Of a DNA stretch of 64,000 nucleotides, positions 46,411 through 60,999 are shown piece by piece. The DNA is taken from positions 140,712,920 to 140,776,919 of the forward strand of contig OX235279.1 of assembly GCA_944472155.2 (NCBI GenBank), in the 5' to 3' direction. The DNA comes from Trichobilharzia szidati. Lineage: Eukaryota; Platyhelminthes; Trematoda; Strigeidida; Schistosomatidae. The first letter of the stretch is position 1. Every line of letters starts with the position of its first letter. The position numbers and the translations under genes are program-made. The notes beneath the pieces are model-generated. The model worked only from the letters and a program-made list of their open reading frames with translations, searched no databases and had not been told where the DNA came from.

Positions 46411-48282
46411 AAGTAGTCCACAAATATTCCAAGATAAGCTGAAGACATCCCCATCTTAATATTAGTATTGCTGCTCAGCAAATAATAATAAAAATAATAA
46501 TAATAACAACAACATAAACGATTTTCATATTAATTAATCTGACCATTATTGTAGTCAAAGGAATAATTAATAATAATAATAATAATTATTATTAATATTC
46601 CATTGTCGCCATCATGATTATGATCACTGTGTGCCTGTTTGCCTGCCTGCCTGCCTGTCCTTCCGCCTACCAGTGCGTTTTCAATTGTATGCAGAGGTGT
46701 ATATTTGTGTGTGTTTGTGTGTGTCTGTGTATGCTAATTTCTGCATGTCTATGTGCTTGCTCGTATTGAAGACGAGACAGAGTATTGCGACAAGTATGAT
46801 GATTTCTGTGGTGGAGAGTGTGAGCAGAAGTGACACACTGTAGTAGATGTTACACATTTTGTGCTGCGATACACAAGTCGACAGCAAGACAAACAAAGGC
46901 ACAAGCGAAAGTGCATGCACACAGTGAAAGACAGATAGAGAGTTGTTCAAATCACGATGATGAAGACGATCGCTGAGGTGGTGGGTAGGTGTAGCAAAGC
47001 GCCCACTAGGGATGCACAACCGCGTTCCATGTGTCTGAGTGATCCCGTTCCCGGTGGGAAGGTAATTTGGTGTTGTTGATTGGTGATTGGTTGTGGTGTA
47101 ATCAGTGTGTGATCGGTTGTGTATGCTATACGACTCCGGCAACCACGTGATACGACAGGATGGAACGACTTGTGACAATTGTTGTTGCAATTTTTACTGT
47201 TTAGGTTAAAACCTCGTGATGGAGGTGGGATTCGAACCCACGCCCTTTCGGACTGGTGCCTTAAACCAGCGCCTTAGACCGCTCGGCCACTCCACCCACA
47301 CCCGCGTCGCTAGAGAAAACAATCCACAAGACAACACACCTGTCAAAATCAACAATAATAATAAATGCATGCACACTGAAAACCACATCACACCACCAGG
47401 TGACTCACTCTGAACAAGTCAACCACTCTATCTGAGACAATACAGAAACACACCGTGTGCATCATCCAGCCCGGCACCTAACACCACTCAACATCACATT
47501 GTCTCGTTCGTCGTACATGAAATTGATACAATCGTCATATCCACTGGCGGCTTGCTGTTAGTCTCTGGCTTCCTGTATAGATCTCCTCAGTCCTACCACC
47601 TCCCAGTTGACTGCTTTATGCTGATTCAATATGCGTTCTCCGCACGTCAGCTTGCTCCTCATCTCTCTCTCTCTCTCGCTCTCTCTATCTCCATCTCCAT
47701 TTCTGCAGTGTGTGTGTGTGTATTTGTGTGTTTGTCGCACGAGACCAAACCCCATCCTTACTCACTGTTTATTTATCACTGCAACTCTCATCGTCTCATT
47801 CACATGCGAAATCCCTCTCGTCCTCACTTCCGCCCTCTCCCCTACCGTCCTCTCTCCTCCTCCCTACCATCCCCTCCTCTCCATCTCTCTATCTCCGTCT
47901 CTTTCTCTCTGTCTCCAGAGCGCTGGCTCGCTCACTTCCCAATCACTCACTCTTGACATACACTCCATCTCCACCTCACCCTCACTGTATCCTTCACACT
48001 GACACACTCGGACACTGTGCCACACATACTCAAGCATACAATTGCACATTCACATGGTCACAGAACAGCACGCACACTCACACACATGCACGAACACGTA
48101 CACAGATTGACAACTCCCACAACTTCAACTTTAACATCTGTCACTGGCACAAGTTATCAGCCATCACCACTCTCCACACTACATACATCAAACTCCAAGA
48201 GACAAACAGGCGTGGAAAACAATCGGAATAGTCGATCGGGCAGTAAACCTGACGACCACACGCTATCAAGCAAACAATGACA

Positions 48283-48317
<35 letters not shown>

Positions 48318-48589
48318 ACTGACTGACTGACTGACTGACTGACTGACTGACTGACTGACTGACTGACTGATGAACCAATGTGGCACTTTGCACAGAACTG
48401 CATCACTCCGAGTTGCCACACTGTCAGAATCACAGAAAATAGGGGAAGAGAAAAACATACTGATACTACAATATCTTATTTGCAATATCAGCTGAACTAG
48501 ATGGGTTTGGTTGAAGTGGTGATTGATAACCATGACGATCCACTCATCTCATCTGTCTCAAGCCACAATCATCAGAAACCACAGTGTGC
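46411..48589. repeat. Array unit B (5' part missing)
   Basis: Resumes at 'agtccacaaatattcc' (elsewhere 'agtccacaagtactcc'), roughly 0.29 kb into the unit. More divergent than later units at its left end. Compound tetranucleotide tract at 48281-48370 (90 bp). Confidence 0.93.
47217..47296 (-). tRNA. tRNA-Leu(AAG): tRNA-Leu (anticodon AAG), copy 2
   Basis: Identical to copy 1 over all 80 nt, with the same TTTT terminator and flank 'cgagg' after the discriminator. Confidence 0.95.
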
Positions 48590-51090
48590 CTCACCCCTCA
48601 CGTGGACATTTGTGCATTTCTCGTTCTCATAAATCCCAATACAATACTCACAAGTGACATCCCATGCAACAAACCACTCATGGGATAGACTCAATCAACA
48701 GATAATCAATATTCAACTGATCAGTCTGCAGTCATTAAAACTCGATGACAACTTCACCAACTGTAAGAAGACTCAATAATCCCGTCTGAAATCTGTTCTT
48801 CAGGGGTCAATGTCCAACCACCATTCATCACAACCCGATCCCATCGGAGCTTACATCAATTACAGAATCCCAGTCCACAAGTACTCCAAGATAAGCTGAA
48901 GATATCCCCATCTTAATATTAGTATTTCTGTTCAGCAAATAATAATAATAGTAATAAAAACGATTTTGATATTAATTGTTCTGATCACAATTATAGTCAA
49001 AGTAATAATAATCATCATCATAATAATAATACCGATGATAAATATTATTCTTACTATTTATTATTATTATACTTATTATTATTACTATTATCGCCATCAT
49101 GATCATGATCACTGTGTGCCTGTTTGCCTGCCTGCCTGCCTGTCCTTCCGCCTACCAGTGCGTTTTCAATTGTATGCAGAGGTGTATATTTGTGTGTGTT
49201 TGTGTGTGTCTGTGTATGCTAATTTCTGCATGTCTATGTGCTTGCTCGTATTGAAGACGAGACAGAGTATTGCGACAAGTATGATGATTTCTGTGGTGGA
49301 GAGTGTGAGCAGAAGTGACACACTGTAGTAGATGTTACACATTTTGTGCTGCGATACACAAGTCGACAGCAAGACAAACAAAGGCACAAGCGAAAGTGCA
49401 TGCACACAGTGAAAGACAGATAGAGAGTTGTTCAAATCACGATGATGAAGACGATCGCTGAGGTGGTGGGTAGGTGTAGCAAAGCGCCCACTAGGGATGC
49501 ACAACCGCGTTCCATGTGTCTGAGTGATCCCGTTCCCGGTGGGAAGGTAATTTGGTGTTGTTGATTGGTGATTGGTTGTGGTGTAATCAGTGTGTGGTCG
49601 GTTGTGTATGCTATACGACTCCGGCAACCACGTGATACGACAGGATGGAACGACTTGTGACAATTGTTGTTGCAATTTTTACTGTTTAGGTTAAAACCTC
49701 GTGATGGAGGTGGGATTCGAACCCACGCCCTTTCGGACTGGTGCCTTAAACCAGCGCCTTAGACCGCTCGGCCACTCCACCCACACCCGCGTCGCTAGAG
49801 AAAACAATCCACAAGACAACACACCTGTCAAAATCAACAATAATAATAAATGCATGCACACTGAAAACCACATCACACCACCAGGTGACTCACTCTGAAC
49901 AAGTCAACCACTCTATCTGAGACAATACAGAAACACACCGTGTGCATCATCCAGCCCGGCACCTAACACCACTCAACATCACATTGTCTCGTTCGTCGTA
50001 CATGAAATTGATACAATCGTCATATCCACTGGCGGCTTGCTGTTAGTCTCTGGCTTCCTGTATAGATCTCCTCAGTCCTACCACCTCCCAGTTGACTGCT
50101 TTATGCTGATTCAATATGCGTTCTCCGCACGTCAGCTTGCTCCTCATCTTTCTCTCTCTCTCTCTCGCTCTCTCTATCTCCATCTCCATTTCTGCAGTGT
50201 GGGTGTATTTGTGTGTTTGTCGCACGAGACCAAACCCCATCCTTACTCACTGTTTATTTATCACTGCAACTCTCATCGTCTCATTCACATGCGAAATCCC
50301 TCTCGTCCTCACTTCCGCCCTCTCCCCTACCGCCCTCTCTCCTCCTCCCTACCATCCCCTCCTCTCCATCTCTCTATCTCCGTCTCTTTCTCTCTGTCTC
50401 CAGAGCGCTGGCTCGCTCACTTCCCAATCACTCACTCTTGACATACACTCCATCTCCACCTCACCCTCACTGTATCCTTCACACTGACACACTCGGACAC
50501 TGTGCCACACATACTCAAGCATACAATTGCACATTCACATGGTCACAGAACAGCACGCACACTCACACACATGCACGAACACGTACACAGATTGACAACT
50601 CCCACAACTTCAACTTTAACATCTGTCACTGGCACAAGTTATCAGCCATCACCACTCTCCACACTACATACATCAAACTCCAAGAGACAAACAGGCGTGG
50701 AAAACAATCGGAATAGTCGATCGGGCAGTAAACCTGACGACCACACGCTATCAAGCAAACAATGACACTGCCTGCCTGCCTGCCTGCCTGCCTGACTGAC
50801 TGACTGACTGACTGACTGACTGACTGACTGACTGACTGACTGACTGACTGACTGACTGACTGACTGACTGATGAACCAATGTGGCACTTTGCACAGAACT
50901 GCATCACTCCGAGTTGCCACACTGTCAGAATCACAGAAAATAGGGGAAGAGAAAAACATACTGATACTACAATATCTTATTTGCAATATCAGCTGAACTA
51001 GATGGGTTTGGTTGAAGTGGTGATTGATAACCATGACGATCCACTCATCTCATCTGTCTCAAGCCACAATCATCAGAAACCACAGTGTGC
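48590..51090. repeat. Array unit C (2501 bp)
   Basis: Complete unit. Tetranucleotide tract 50766-50871 (106 bp). Confidence 0.95.
49702..49781 (-). tRNA. tRNA-Leu(AAG): tRNA-Leu (anticodon AAG), copy 3
   Basis: Identical tRNA sequence. 2485 bp from copy 2. Confidence 0.95.
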
Positions 51091-53591
51091 CTCACCCCTC
51101 ACGTGGACATTTGTGCATTTCTCGTTCTCATAAATCCCAATACAATACTCACAAGTGACATCCCATGCAACAAACCACTCATGGGATAGACTCAATCAAC
51201 AGATAATCAATATTCAACTGATCAGTCTGCAGTCATTAAAACTCGATGACAACTTCACCAACTGTAAGAAGACTCAATAATCCCGTCTGAAATCTGTTCT
51301 TCAGGGGTCAATGTCCAACCACCATTCATCACAACCCGATCCCATCGGAGCTTACATCAATTACAGAATCCCAGTCCACAAGTACTCCAAGATAAGCTGA
51401 AGATATCCCCATCTTAATATTAGTATTTCTGTTCAGCAAATAATAATAATAGTAATAAAAACGATTTTGATATTAATTGTTCTGATCACAATTATAGTCA
51501 AAGTAATAATAATCATCATCATAATAATAATACCGATGATAAATATTATTCTTACTATTTATTATTATTATACTTATTATTATTACTATTATCGCCATCA
51601 TGATCATGATCACTGTGTGCCTGTTTGCCTGCCTGCCTGCCTGTCCTTCCGCCTACCAGTGCGTTTTCAATTGTATGCAGAGGTGTATATTTGTGTGTGT
51701 TTGTGTGTGTCTGTGTATGCTAATTTCTGCATGTCTATGTGCTTGCTCGTATTGAAGACGAGACAGAGTATTGCGACAAGTATGATGATTTCTGTGGTGG
51801 AGAGTGTGAGCAGAAGTGACACACTGTAGTAGATGTTACACATTTTGTGCTGCGATACACAAGTCGACAGCAAGACAAACAAAGGCACAAGCGAAAGTGC
51901 ATGCACACAGTGAAAGACAGATAGAGAGTTGTTCAAATCACGATGATGAAGACGATCGCTGAGGTGGTGGGTAGGTGTAGCAAAGCGCCCACTAGGGATG
52001 CACAACCGCGTTCCATGTGTCTGAGTGATCCCGTTCCCGGTGGGAAGGTAATTTGGTGTTGTTGATTGGTGATTGGTTGTGGTGTAATCAGTGTGTGGTC
52101 GGTTGTGTATGCTATACGACTCCGGCAACCACGTGATACGACAGGATGGAACGACTTGTGACAATTGTTGTTGCAATTTTTACTGTTTAGGTTAAAACCT
52201 CATGATGGAGGTGGGATTCGAACCCACGCCCTTTCGGACTGGTGCCTTAAACCAGCGCCTTAGACCGCTCGGCCACTCCACCCACACCCGCGTCGCTAGA
52301 GAAAACAATCCACAAGACAACACACCTGTCAAAATCAACAATAATAATAAATGCATGCACACTGAAAACCACATCACACCACCAGGTGACTCACTCTGAA
52401 CAAGTCAACCACTCTATCTGAGACAATACAGAAACACACCGTGTGCATCATCCAGCCCGGCACCTAACACCACTCAACATCACATTGTCTCGTTCGTCGT
52501 ACATGAAATTGATACAATCGTCATATCCACTGGCGGCTTGCTGTTAGTCTCTGGCTTCCTGTATAGATCTCCTCAGTCCTACCACCTCCCAGTTGACTGC
52601 TTTATGCTGATTCAATATGCGTTCTCCGCACGTCAGCTTGCTCCTCATCTTTCTCTCTCTCTCTCTCGCTCTCTCTATCTCCATCTCCATTTCTGCAGTG
52701 TGTGTGTATTTGTGTGTTTGTCGCACGAGACCAAACCCCATCCTTACTCACTGTTTATTTATCACTGGAACTCTCATCGTCTCATTCACATGCGAAATCC
52801 CTCTCGTCCTCACTTCCGCCCTCTCCCCTACCGCCCTCTCTCCTCCTCCCTACCATCCCCTCCTCTCCATCTCTCTATCTCCGTCTCTTTCTCTCTGTCT
52901 CCAGAGCGCTGGCTCGCTCACTTCCCAATCACTCACTCTTGACATACACTCCATCTCCACCTCACCCTCACTGTATCCTTCACACTGACACACTCGGACA
53001 CTGTGCCACACATACTCAAGCATACAATTGCACATTCACATGGTCACAGAACAGCACGCACACTCACACACATGCACGAACACGTACACAGATTGACAAC
53101 TCCCACAACTTCAACTTTAACATCTGTCACTGGCACAAGTTATCAGCCATCACCACTCTCCACACTACATACATCAAACTCCAAGAGACAAACAGGCGTG
53201 GAAAACAATCGGAATAGTCGATCGGGCAGTAAACCTGACGACCACACGCTATCAAGCAAACAATGACACTGCCTGCCTGCCTGCCTGCCTGCCTGACTGA
53301 CTGACTGACTGACTGACTGACTGACTGACTGACTGACTGACTGACTGACTGACTGACTGACTGACTGACTGATGAACCAATGTGGCACTTTGCACAGAAC
53401 TGCATCACTCCGAGTTGCCACACTGTCAGAATCACAGAAAATAGGGGAAGAGAAAAACATACTGATACTACAATATCTTATTTGCAATATCAGCTGAACT
53501 AGATGGGTTTGGTTGAAGTGGTGATTGATAACCATGACGATCCACTCATCTCATCTGTCTCAAGCCACAATCATCAGAAACCACAGTGTGC
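51091..53591. repeat. Array unit D (2501 bp)
   Basis: Same length as unit C. Tetranucleotide tract 53267-53372 (106 bp). Confidence 0.95.
52203..52282 (-). tRNA. tRNA-Leu(AAG): tRNA-Leu (anticodon AAG), copy 4
   Basis: Identical tRNA. The base after the discriminator differs from copies 1-3 (plus-strand 'cctcatgatgg' in place of 'cctcgtgatgg'). Confidence 0.95.
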
Positions 53592-54043
53592 CTCACCCCT
53601 CACGTGGACATTTGTGCATTTCTCGTTCTCATAAATCCCAATACAATACTCACAAGTGACATCCCATGCAACAAACCACTCATGGGATAGACTCAATCAA
53701 CAGATAATCAATATTCAACTGATCAGTCTGCAGTCATTAAAACTCGATGACAACTTCACCAACTGTAAGAAGACTCAATAATCCCGTCTGAAATCTGTTC
53801 TTCAGGGGTCAATGTCCAACCACCATTCATCACAACCCGATCCCATCGGAGCTTACATCAATTACAGAATCCCAGTCCACAAGTACTCCAAGATAAGCTG
53901 AAGATATCCCCATCTTAATATTAGTATTTCTGTTCAGCAAATAATAATAATAGTAATAAAAACGATTTTGATATTAATTGTTCTGATCACAATTATAGTC
54001 AAAGTAATAATAATCATCATCATAATAATAATAACGATGATAA

Positions 54044-54074
<31 letters not shown>

Positions 54075-56060
54075 TATCGCCATCATGATCATGATCACTG
54101 TGTGCCTGTTTGCCTGCCTGCCTGCCTGTCCTTCCGCCTACCAGTGCGTTTTCAATTGTATGCAGAGGTGTATATTTGTGTGTGTTTGTGTGTGTCTGTG
54201 TATGCTAATTTCTGCATGTCTATGTGCTTGCTCGTATTGAAGACGAGACAGAGTATTGCGACAAGTATGATGATTTCTGTGGTGGAGAGTGTGAGCAGAA
54301 GTGACACACTGTAGTAGATGTTACACATTTTGTGCTGCGATACACAAGTCGACAGCAAGACAAACAAAGGCACAAGCGAAAGTGCATGCACACAGTGAAA
54401 GACAGATAGAGAGTTGTTCAAATCACGATGATGAAGACGATCGCTGAGGTGGTGGGTAGGTGTAGCAAAGCGCCCACTAGGGATGCACAACCGCGTTCCA
54501 TGTGTCTGAGTGATCCCGTTCCCGGTGGGAAGGTAATTTGGTGTTGTTGATTGGTGATTGGTTGTGGTGTAATCAGTGTGTGGTCGGTTGTGTATGCTAT
54601 ACGACTCCGGCAACCACGTGATACGACAGGATGGAACGACTTGTGACAATTGTTGTTGCAATTTTTACTGTTTAGGTTAAAACCTCATGATGGAGGTGGG
54701 ATTCGAACCCACGCCCTTTCGGACTGGTGCCTTAAACCAGCGCCTTAGACCGCTCGGCCACTCCACCCACACCCGCGTCGCTAGAGAAAACAATCCACAA
54801 GACAACACACCTGTCAAAATCAACAATAATAATAAATGCATGCACACTGAAAACCACATCACACCACCAGGTGACTCACTCTGAACAAGTCAACCACTCT
54901 ATCTGAGACAATACAGAAACACACCGTGTGCATCATCCAGCCCGGCACCTAACACCACTCAACATCACATTGTCTCGTTCGTCGTACATGAAATTGATAC
55001 AATCGTCATATCCACTGGCGGCTTGCTGTTAGTCTCTGGCTTCCTGTATAGATCTCCTCAGTCCTACCACCTCCCAGTTGACTGCTTTATGCTGATTCAA
55101 TATGCGTTCTCCGCACGTCAGCTTGCTCCTCATCTTTCTCTCTCTCTCTCTCGCTCTCTCTATCTCCATCTCCATTTCTGCAGTGTGGGTGTATTTGTGT
55201 GTTTGTCGCACGAGACCAAACCCCATCCTTACTCACTGTTTATTTATCACTGCAACTCTCATCGTCTCATTCACATGCGAAATCCCTCTCGTCCTCACTT
55301 CCGCCCTCTCCCCTACCGCCCTCTCTCCTCCTCCCTACCATCCCCTCCTCTCCATCTCTCTATCTCCGTCTCTTTCTCTCTGTCTCCAGAGCGCTGGCTC
55401 GCTCACTTCCCAATCACTCACTCTTGACATACACTCCATCTCCACCTCACCCTCACTGTATCCTTCACACTGACACACTCGGACACTGTGCCACACATAC
55501 TCAAGCATACAATTGCACATTCACATGGTCACAGAACAGCACGCACACTCACACACATGCACGAACACGTACACAGATTGACAACTCCCACAACTTCAAC
55601 TTTAACATCTGTCACTGGCACAAGTTATCAGCCATCACCACTCTCCACACTACATACATCAAACTCCAAGAGACAAACAGGCGTGGAAAACAATCGGAAT
55701 AGTCGATCGGGCAGTAAACCTGACGACCACACGCTATCAAGCAAACAATGACACTGCCTGCCTGCCTGCCTGCCTGACTGACTGACTGACTGACTGACTG
55801 ACTGACTGACTGACTGACTGACTGACTGACTGACTGACTGATGAACCAATGTGGCACTTTGCACAGAACTGCATCACTCCGAGTTGCCACACTGTCAGAA
55901 TCACAGAAAATAGGGGAAGAGAAAAACATACTGATACTACAATATCTTATTTGCAATATCAGCTGAACTAGATGGGTTTGGTTGAAGTGGTGATTGATAA
56001 CCATGACGATCCACTCATCTCATCTGTCTCAAGCCACAATCATCAGAAACCACAGTGTGC
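53592..56060. repeat. Array unit E (2469 bp)
   Basis: Complete unit with a longer uninterrupted (ATT)n run at about 54043-54069. Tetranucleotide tract 55752-55841 (90 bp). Confidence 0.95.
54688..54767 (-). tRNA. tRNA-Leu(AAG): tRNA-Leu (anticodon AAG), copy 5
   Basis: Identical tRNA, with the 'catgatgg' 3' flank variant. Confidence 0.95.
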
Positions 56061-58529
56061 CTCACCCCTCACGTGGACATTTGTGCATTTCTCGTTCTCA
56101 TAAATCCCAATACAATACTCACAAGTGACATCCCATGCAACAAACCACTCATGGGATAGACTCAATCAACAGATAATCAATATTCAACTGATCAGTCTGC
56201 AGTCATTAAAACTCGATGACAACTTCACCAACTGTAAGAAGACTCAATAATCCCGTCTGAAATCTGTTCTTCAGGGGTCAATGTCCAACCACCATTCATC
56301 ACAACCCGATCCCATCGGAGCTTACATCAATTACAGAATCCCAGTCCACAAGTACTCCAAGATAAGCTGAAGATATCCCCATCTTAATATTAGTATTTCT
56401 GTTCAGCAAATAATAATAATAATAGTAATAAAAACGATTTTGATATTAATTGTTCTGATCACAATTATAGTCAAAGTAATAATAATCATCATCATAATAA
56501 TAATACCGATGATAAATATTATTCTTACTATTTATTATTATTATACTTATTATTATTACTATTATCGCCATCATGATCATGATCACTGTGTGCCTGTTTG
56601 CCTGCCTGCCTGCCTGTCCTTCCGCCTACCAGTGCGTTTTCAATTGTATGCAGAGGTGTATATTTGTGTGTGTTTGTGTGTGTCTGTGTATGCTAATTTC
56701 TGCATGTCTATGTGCTTGCTCGTATTGAAGACGAGACAGAGTATTGCGACAAGTATGATGATTTCTGTGGTGGAGAGTGTGAGCAGAAGTGACACACTGT
56801 AGTAGATGTTACACATTTTGTGCTGCGATACACAAGTCGACAGCAAGACAAACAAAGGCACAAGCGAAAGTGCATGCACACAGTGAAAGACAGATAGAGA
56901 GTTGTTCAAATCACGATGATGAAGACGATCGCTGAGGTGGTGGGTAGGTGTAGCAAAGCGCCCACTAGGGATGCACAACCGCGTTCCATGTGTCTGAGTG
57001 ATCCCGTTCCCGGTGGGAAGGTAATTTGGTGTTGTTGATTGGTGATTGGTTGTGGTGTAATCAGTGTGTGGTCGGTTGTGTATGCTATACGACTCCGGCA
57101 ACCACGTGATACGACAGGATGGAACGACTTGTGACAATTGTTGTTGCAATTTTTACTGTTTAGGTTAAAACCTCATGATGGAGGTGGGATTCGAACCCAC
57201 GCCCTTTCGGACTGGTGCCTTAAACCAGCGCCTTAGACCGCTCGGCCACTCCACCCACACCCGCGTCGCTAGAGAAAACAATCCACAAGACAACACACCT
57301 GTCAAAATCAACAATAATAATAAATGCATGCACACTGAAAACCACATCACACCACCAGGTGACTCACTCTGAACAAGTCAACCACTCTATCTGAGACAAT
57401 ACAGAAACACACCGTGTGCATCATCCAGCCCGGCACCTAACACCACTCAACATCACATTGTCTCGTTCGTCGTACATGAAATTGATACAATCGTCATATC
57501 CACTGGCGGCTTGCTGTTAGTCTCTGGCTTCCTGTATAGATCTCCTCAGTCCTACCACCTCCCAGTTGACTGCTTTATGCTGATTCAATATGCGTTCTCC
57601 GCACGTCAGCTTGCTCCTCATCTCTCTCTCTCTCGCTCTCTCTATCTCCATCTCCATTTCTGCAGTGTGGGTGTATTTGTGTGTTTGTCGCACGAGACCA
57701 AACCCCATCCTTACTCACTGTTTATTTATCACTGCAACTCTCATCGTCTCATTCACATGCGAAATCCCTCTCGTCCTCACTTCCGCCCTCTCCCCTACCG
57801 CCCTCTCTCCTCCTCCCTACCATCCCCTCCTCTCCATCTCTCTATCTCCGTCTCTTTCTCTCTGTCTCCAGAGCGCTGGCTCGCTCACTTCCCAATCACT
57901 CACTCTTGACATACACTCCATCTCCACCTCACCCTCACTGTATCCTTCACACTGACACACTCGGACACTGTGCCACACATACTCAAGCATACAATTGCAC
58001 ATTCACATGGTCACAGAACAGCACGCACACTCACACACATGCACGAACACGTACACAGATTGACAACTCCCACAACTTCAACTTTAACATCTGTCACTGG
58101 CACAAGTTATCAGCCATCACCACTCTCCACACTACATACATCAAACTCCAAGAGACAAACAGGCGTGGAAAACAATCGGAATAGTCGATCGGGCAGTAAA
58201 CCTGACGACCACACGCTATCAAGCAAACAATGACACTGCCTGCCTGCCTGCCTGCCTGCCTGCTGACTGACTGACTGACTGACTGACTGACTGACTGACT
58301 GACTGACTGATGAACCAATGTGGCACTTTGCACAGAACTGCATCACTCCGAGTTGCCACACTGTCAGAATCACAGAAAATAGGGGAAGAGAAAAACATAC
58401 TGATACTACAATATCTTATTTGCAATATCAGCTGAACTAGATGGGTTTGGTTGAAGTGGTGATTGATAACCATGACGATCCACTCATCTCATCTGTCTCA
58501 AGCCACAATCATCAGAAACCACAGTGTGC
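56061..58529. repeat. Array unit F (2469 bp)
   Basis: Complete unit. Tetranucleotide tract 58234-58310 (77 bp) with an irregular 'cctgctgactg' step that breaks the 4-bp register. Confidence 0.95.
57176..57255 (-). tRNA. tRNA-Leu(AAG): tRNA-Leu (anticodon AAG), copy 6
   Basis: Identical tRNA, with the 'catgatgg' 3' flank variant. Confidence 0.95.
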
Positions 58530-60999
58530 CTCACCCCTCACGTGGACATTTGTGCATTTCTCGTTCTCATAAATCCCAATACAATACTCACAAGTGACAT
58601 CCCATGCAACAAACCACTCATGGGATAGACTCAATCAACAGATAATCAATATTCAACTGATCAGTCTGCAGTCATTAAAACTCGATGACAACTTCACCAA
58701 CTGTAAGAAGACTCAATAATCCCGTCTGAAATCTGTTCTTCAGGGGTCAATGTCCAACCACCATTCATCACAACCCGATCCCATCGGAGCTTACATCAAT
58801 TACAGAATCCCAGTCCACAAGTACTCCAAGATAAGCTGAAGATATCCCCATCTTAATATTAGTATTTCTGTTCAGCGAATAATAATAATAATGTAATAAA
58901 AACGATTTTGATATTAATTGTTCTGATCACAATTATAGTCAAAGTAATAATAATCATCATCATAATAATAATAACGATGATAAATATTATTTTATTATTA
59001 TTATTATTTATTATTATTACTATTATCGCCATCATGATCATGATCACTGTGTGCCTGTTTGCCTGCCTGCCTGCCTGTCCTTCCGCCTACCAGTGCGTTT
59101 TCAATTGTATGCAGAGGTGTATATTTGTGTGTGTTTGTGTGTGTCTGTGTATGCTAATTTCTGCATGTCTATGTGCTTGCTCGTATTGAAGACGAGACAG
59201 AGTATTGCGACAAGTATGATGATTTCTGTGGTGGAGAGTGTGAGCAGAAGTGACACACTGTAGTAGATGTTACACATTTTGTGCTGCGATACACAAGTCG
59301 ACAGCAAGACAAACAAAGGCACAAGCGAAAGTGCATGCACACAGTGAAAGACAGATAGAGAGTTGTTCAAATCACGATGATGAAGACGATCGCTGAGGTG
59401 GTGGGTAGGTGTAGCAAAGCGCCCACTAGGGATGCACAACCGCGTTCCATGTGTCTGAGTGATCCCGTTCCCGGTGGGAAGGTAATTTGGTGTTGTTGAT
59501 TGGTGATTGGTTGTGGTGTAATCAGTGTGTGGTCGGTTGTGTATGCTATACGACTCCGGCAACCACGTGATACGACAGGATGGAACGACTTGTGACAATT
59601 GTTGTTGCAATTTTTACTGTTTAGGTTAAAACCTCGTGATGGAGGTGGGATTCGAACCCACGCCCTTTCGGACTGGTGCCTTAAACCAGCGCCTTAGACC
59701 GCTCGGCCACTCCACCCACACCCGCGTCGCTAGAGAAAACAATCCACAAGACAACACACCTGTCACAAACAACAATAATAATAAATGCATGCACACTGAA
59801 AACCACATCACACCACCAGATGACTCACTCTGAACAAGTCAACCACTCTATCTGAGACAATACAGAAACACACCGTGTGCATCATCCAGCCCGGCACCTA
59901 ACACCACTCAACATCACATTGTCTCGTTCGTCGTACATGAAATTGATACAATCGTCATATCCACTGGCGGCTTGCTGTTAGTCTCTGGCTTCCTGTATAG
60001 ATCTCCTCAGTCCTACCACCTCCCAGTTGACTGCTTTATGCTGATTCAATATGCGTTCTCCGCACGTCAGCTTGCTCCTCATCTCTCTCTCTCTCGCTCT
60101 CTCTATCTCCATCTCCATTTCTGCAGTGTGTGTGTGTGTGTGTGTGTATTTGTGTGTTTGTCGCACAAGACCAAACCCCATCCTTACTCACCGTTTATTC
60201 ATCACTGCAACTCTCATCGTCTCATTCACATGCGAAATCCCTCTCGTCCTCACTTCCGCCCTCTCCCCTACCGTCCTCTCCCCTCCTCCCTACCATCCCC
60301 TCCTCTCCATCTCTCTATCTCCGTCTCTTTCTCTCTGTCTCCAGAGCGCTGGCTCGCTCACTTCCCAATCACTCACTCTTGACATACACTCCATCTCCAC
60401 CTCACCCTCACTGTATCCTTCACACTGACACACTCGGACACTGTGCCACACATACTCAAGCATACAATTGCACATTCACATGGTCACAGAACAGCACGCA
60501 CACTCACACACATGCACGAACACGTACACAGATTGACAACTCCCACAACTTCAACTTTAACATCTGTCACTGGCACAAGTTATCAGCCATCACCACTCTC
60601 CACACTACATACATCAAACTCCAAGAGACAAACAGGCGTGGAAAACAATCGGAATAGTCGATCGGGCAGTAAACCTGACGACCACACGCTATCAAGCAAA
60701 CAATGACACTGCCTGCCTGCCTGCCTGCCTGACTGACTGACTGACTGACTGACTGACTGACTGACTGACTGACTGACTGATGAACCAATGTGGCACTTTG
60801 CACAGAACTGCATCACTCCGAGTTGCCACACTGTCAGAATCACAGAAAATAGGGGAAGAGAAAAACATACTGATACTACAATATCTTATTTGCAATATCA
60901 GCTGAACTAGATGGGTTTGGTTGAAGTGGTGATTGATAACCATGACGATCCACTCATCTCATCTGTCTCAAGCCACAATCATCAGAAACCACAGTGTGC
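58530..60999. repeat. Array unit G (2470 bp)
   Basis: Complete unit. Carries a long (TG)n run near 60127-60148 and 'tgtcacaaac' in the tRNA 5' flank, a variant otherwise seen only in unit A. Tetranucleotide tract 60707-60780 (74 bp). Confidence 0.95.
59637..59716 (-). tRNA. tRNA-Leu(AAG): tRNA-Leu (anticodon AAG), copy 7
   Basis: Identical tRNA, with the 'cgtgatgg' flank variant. Confidence 0.95.
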
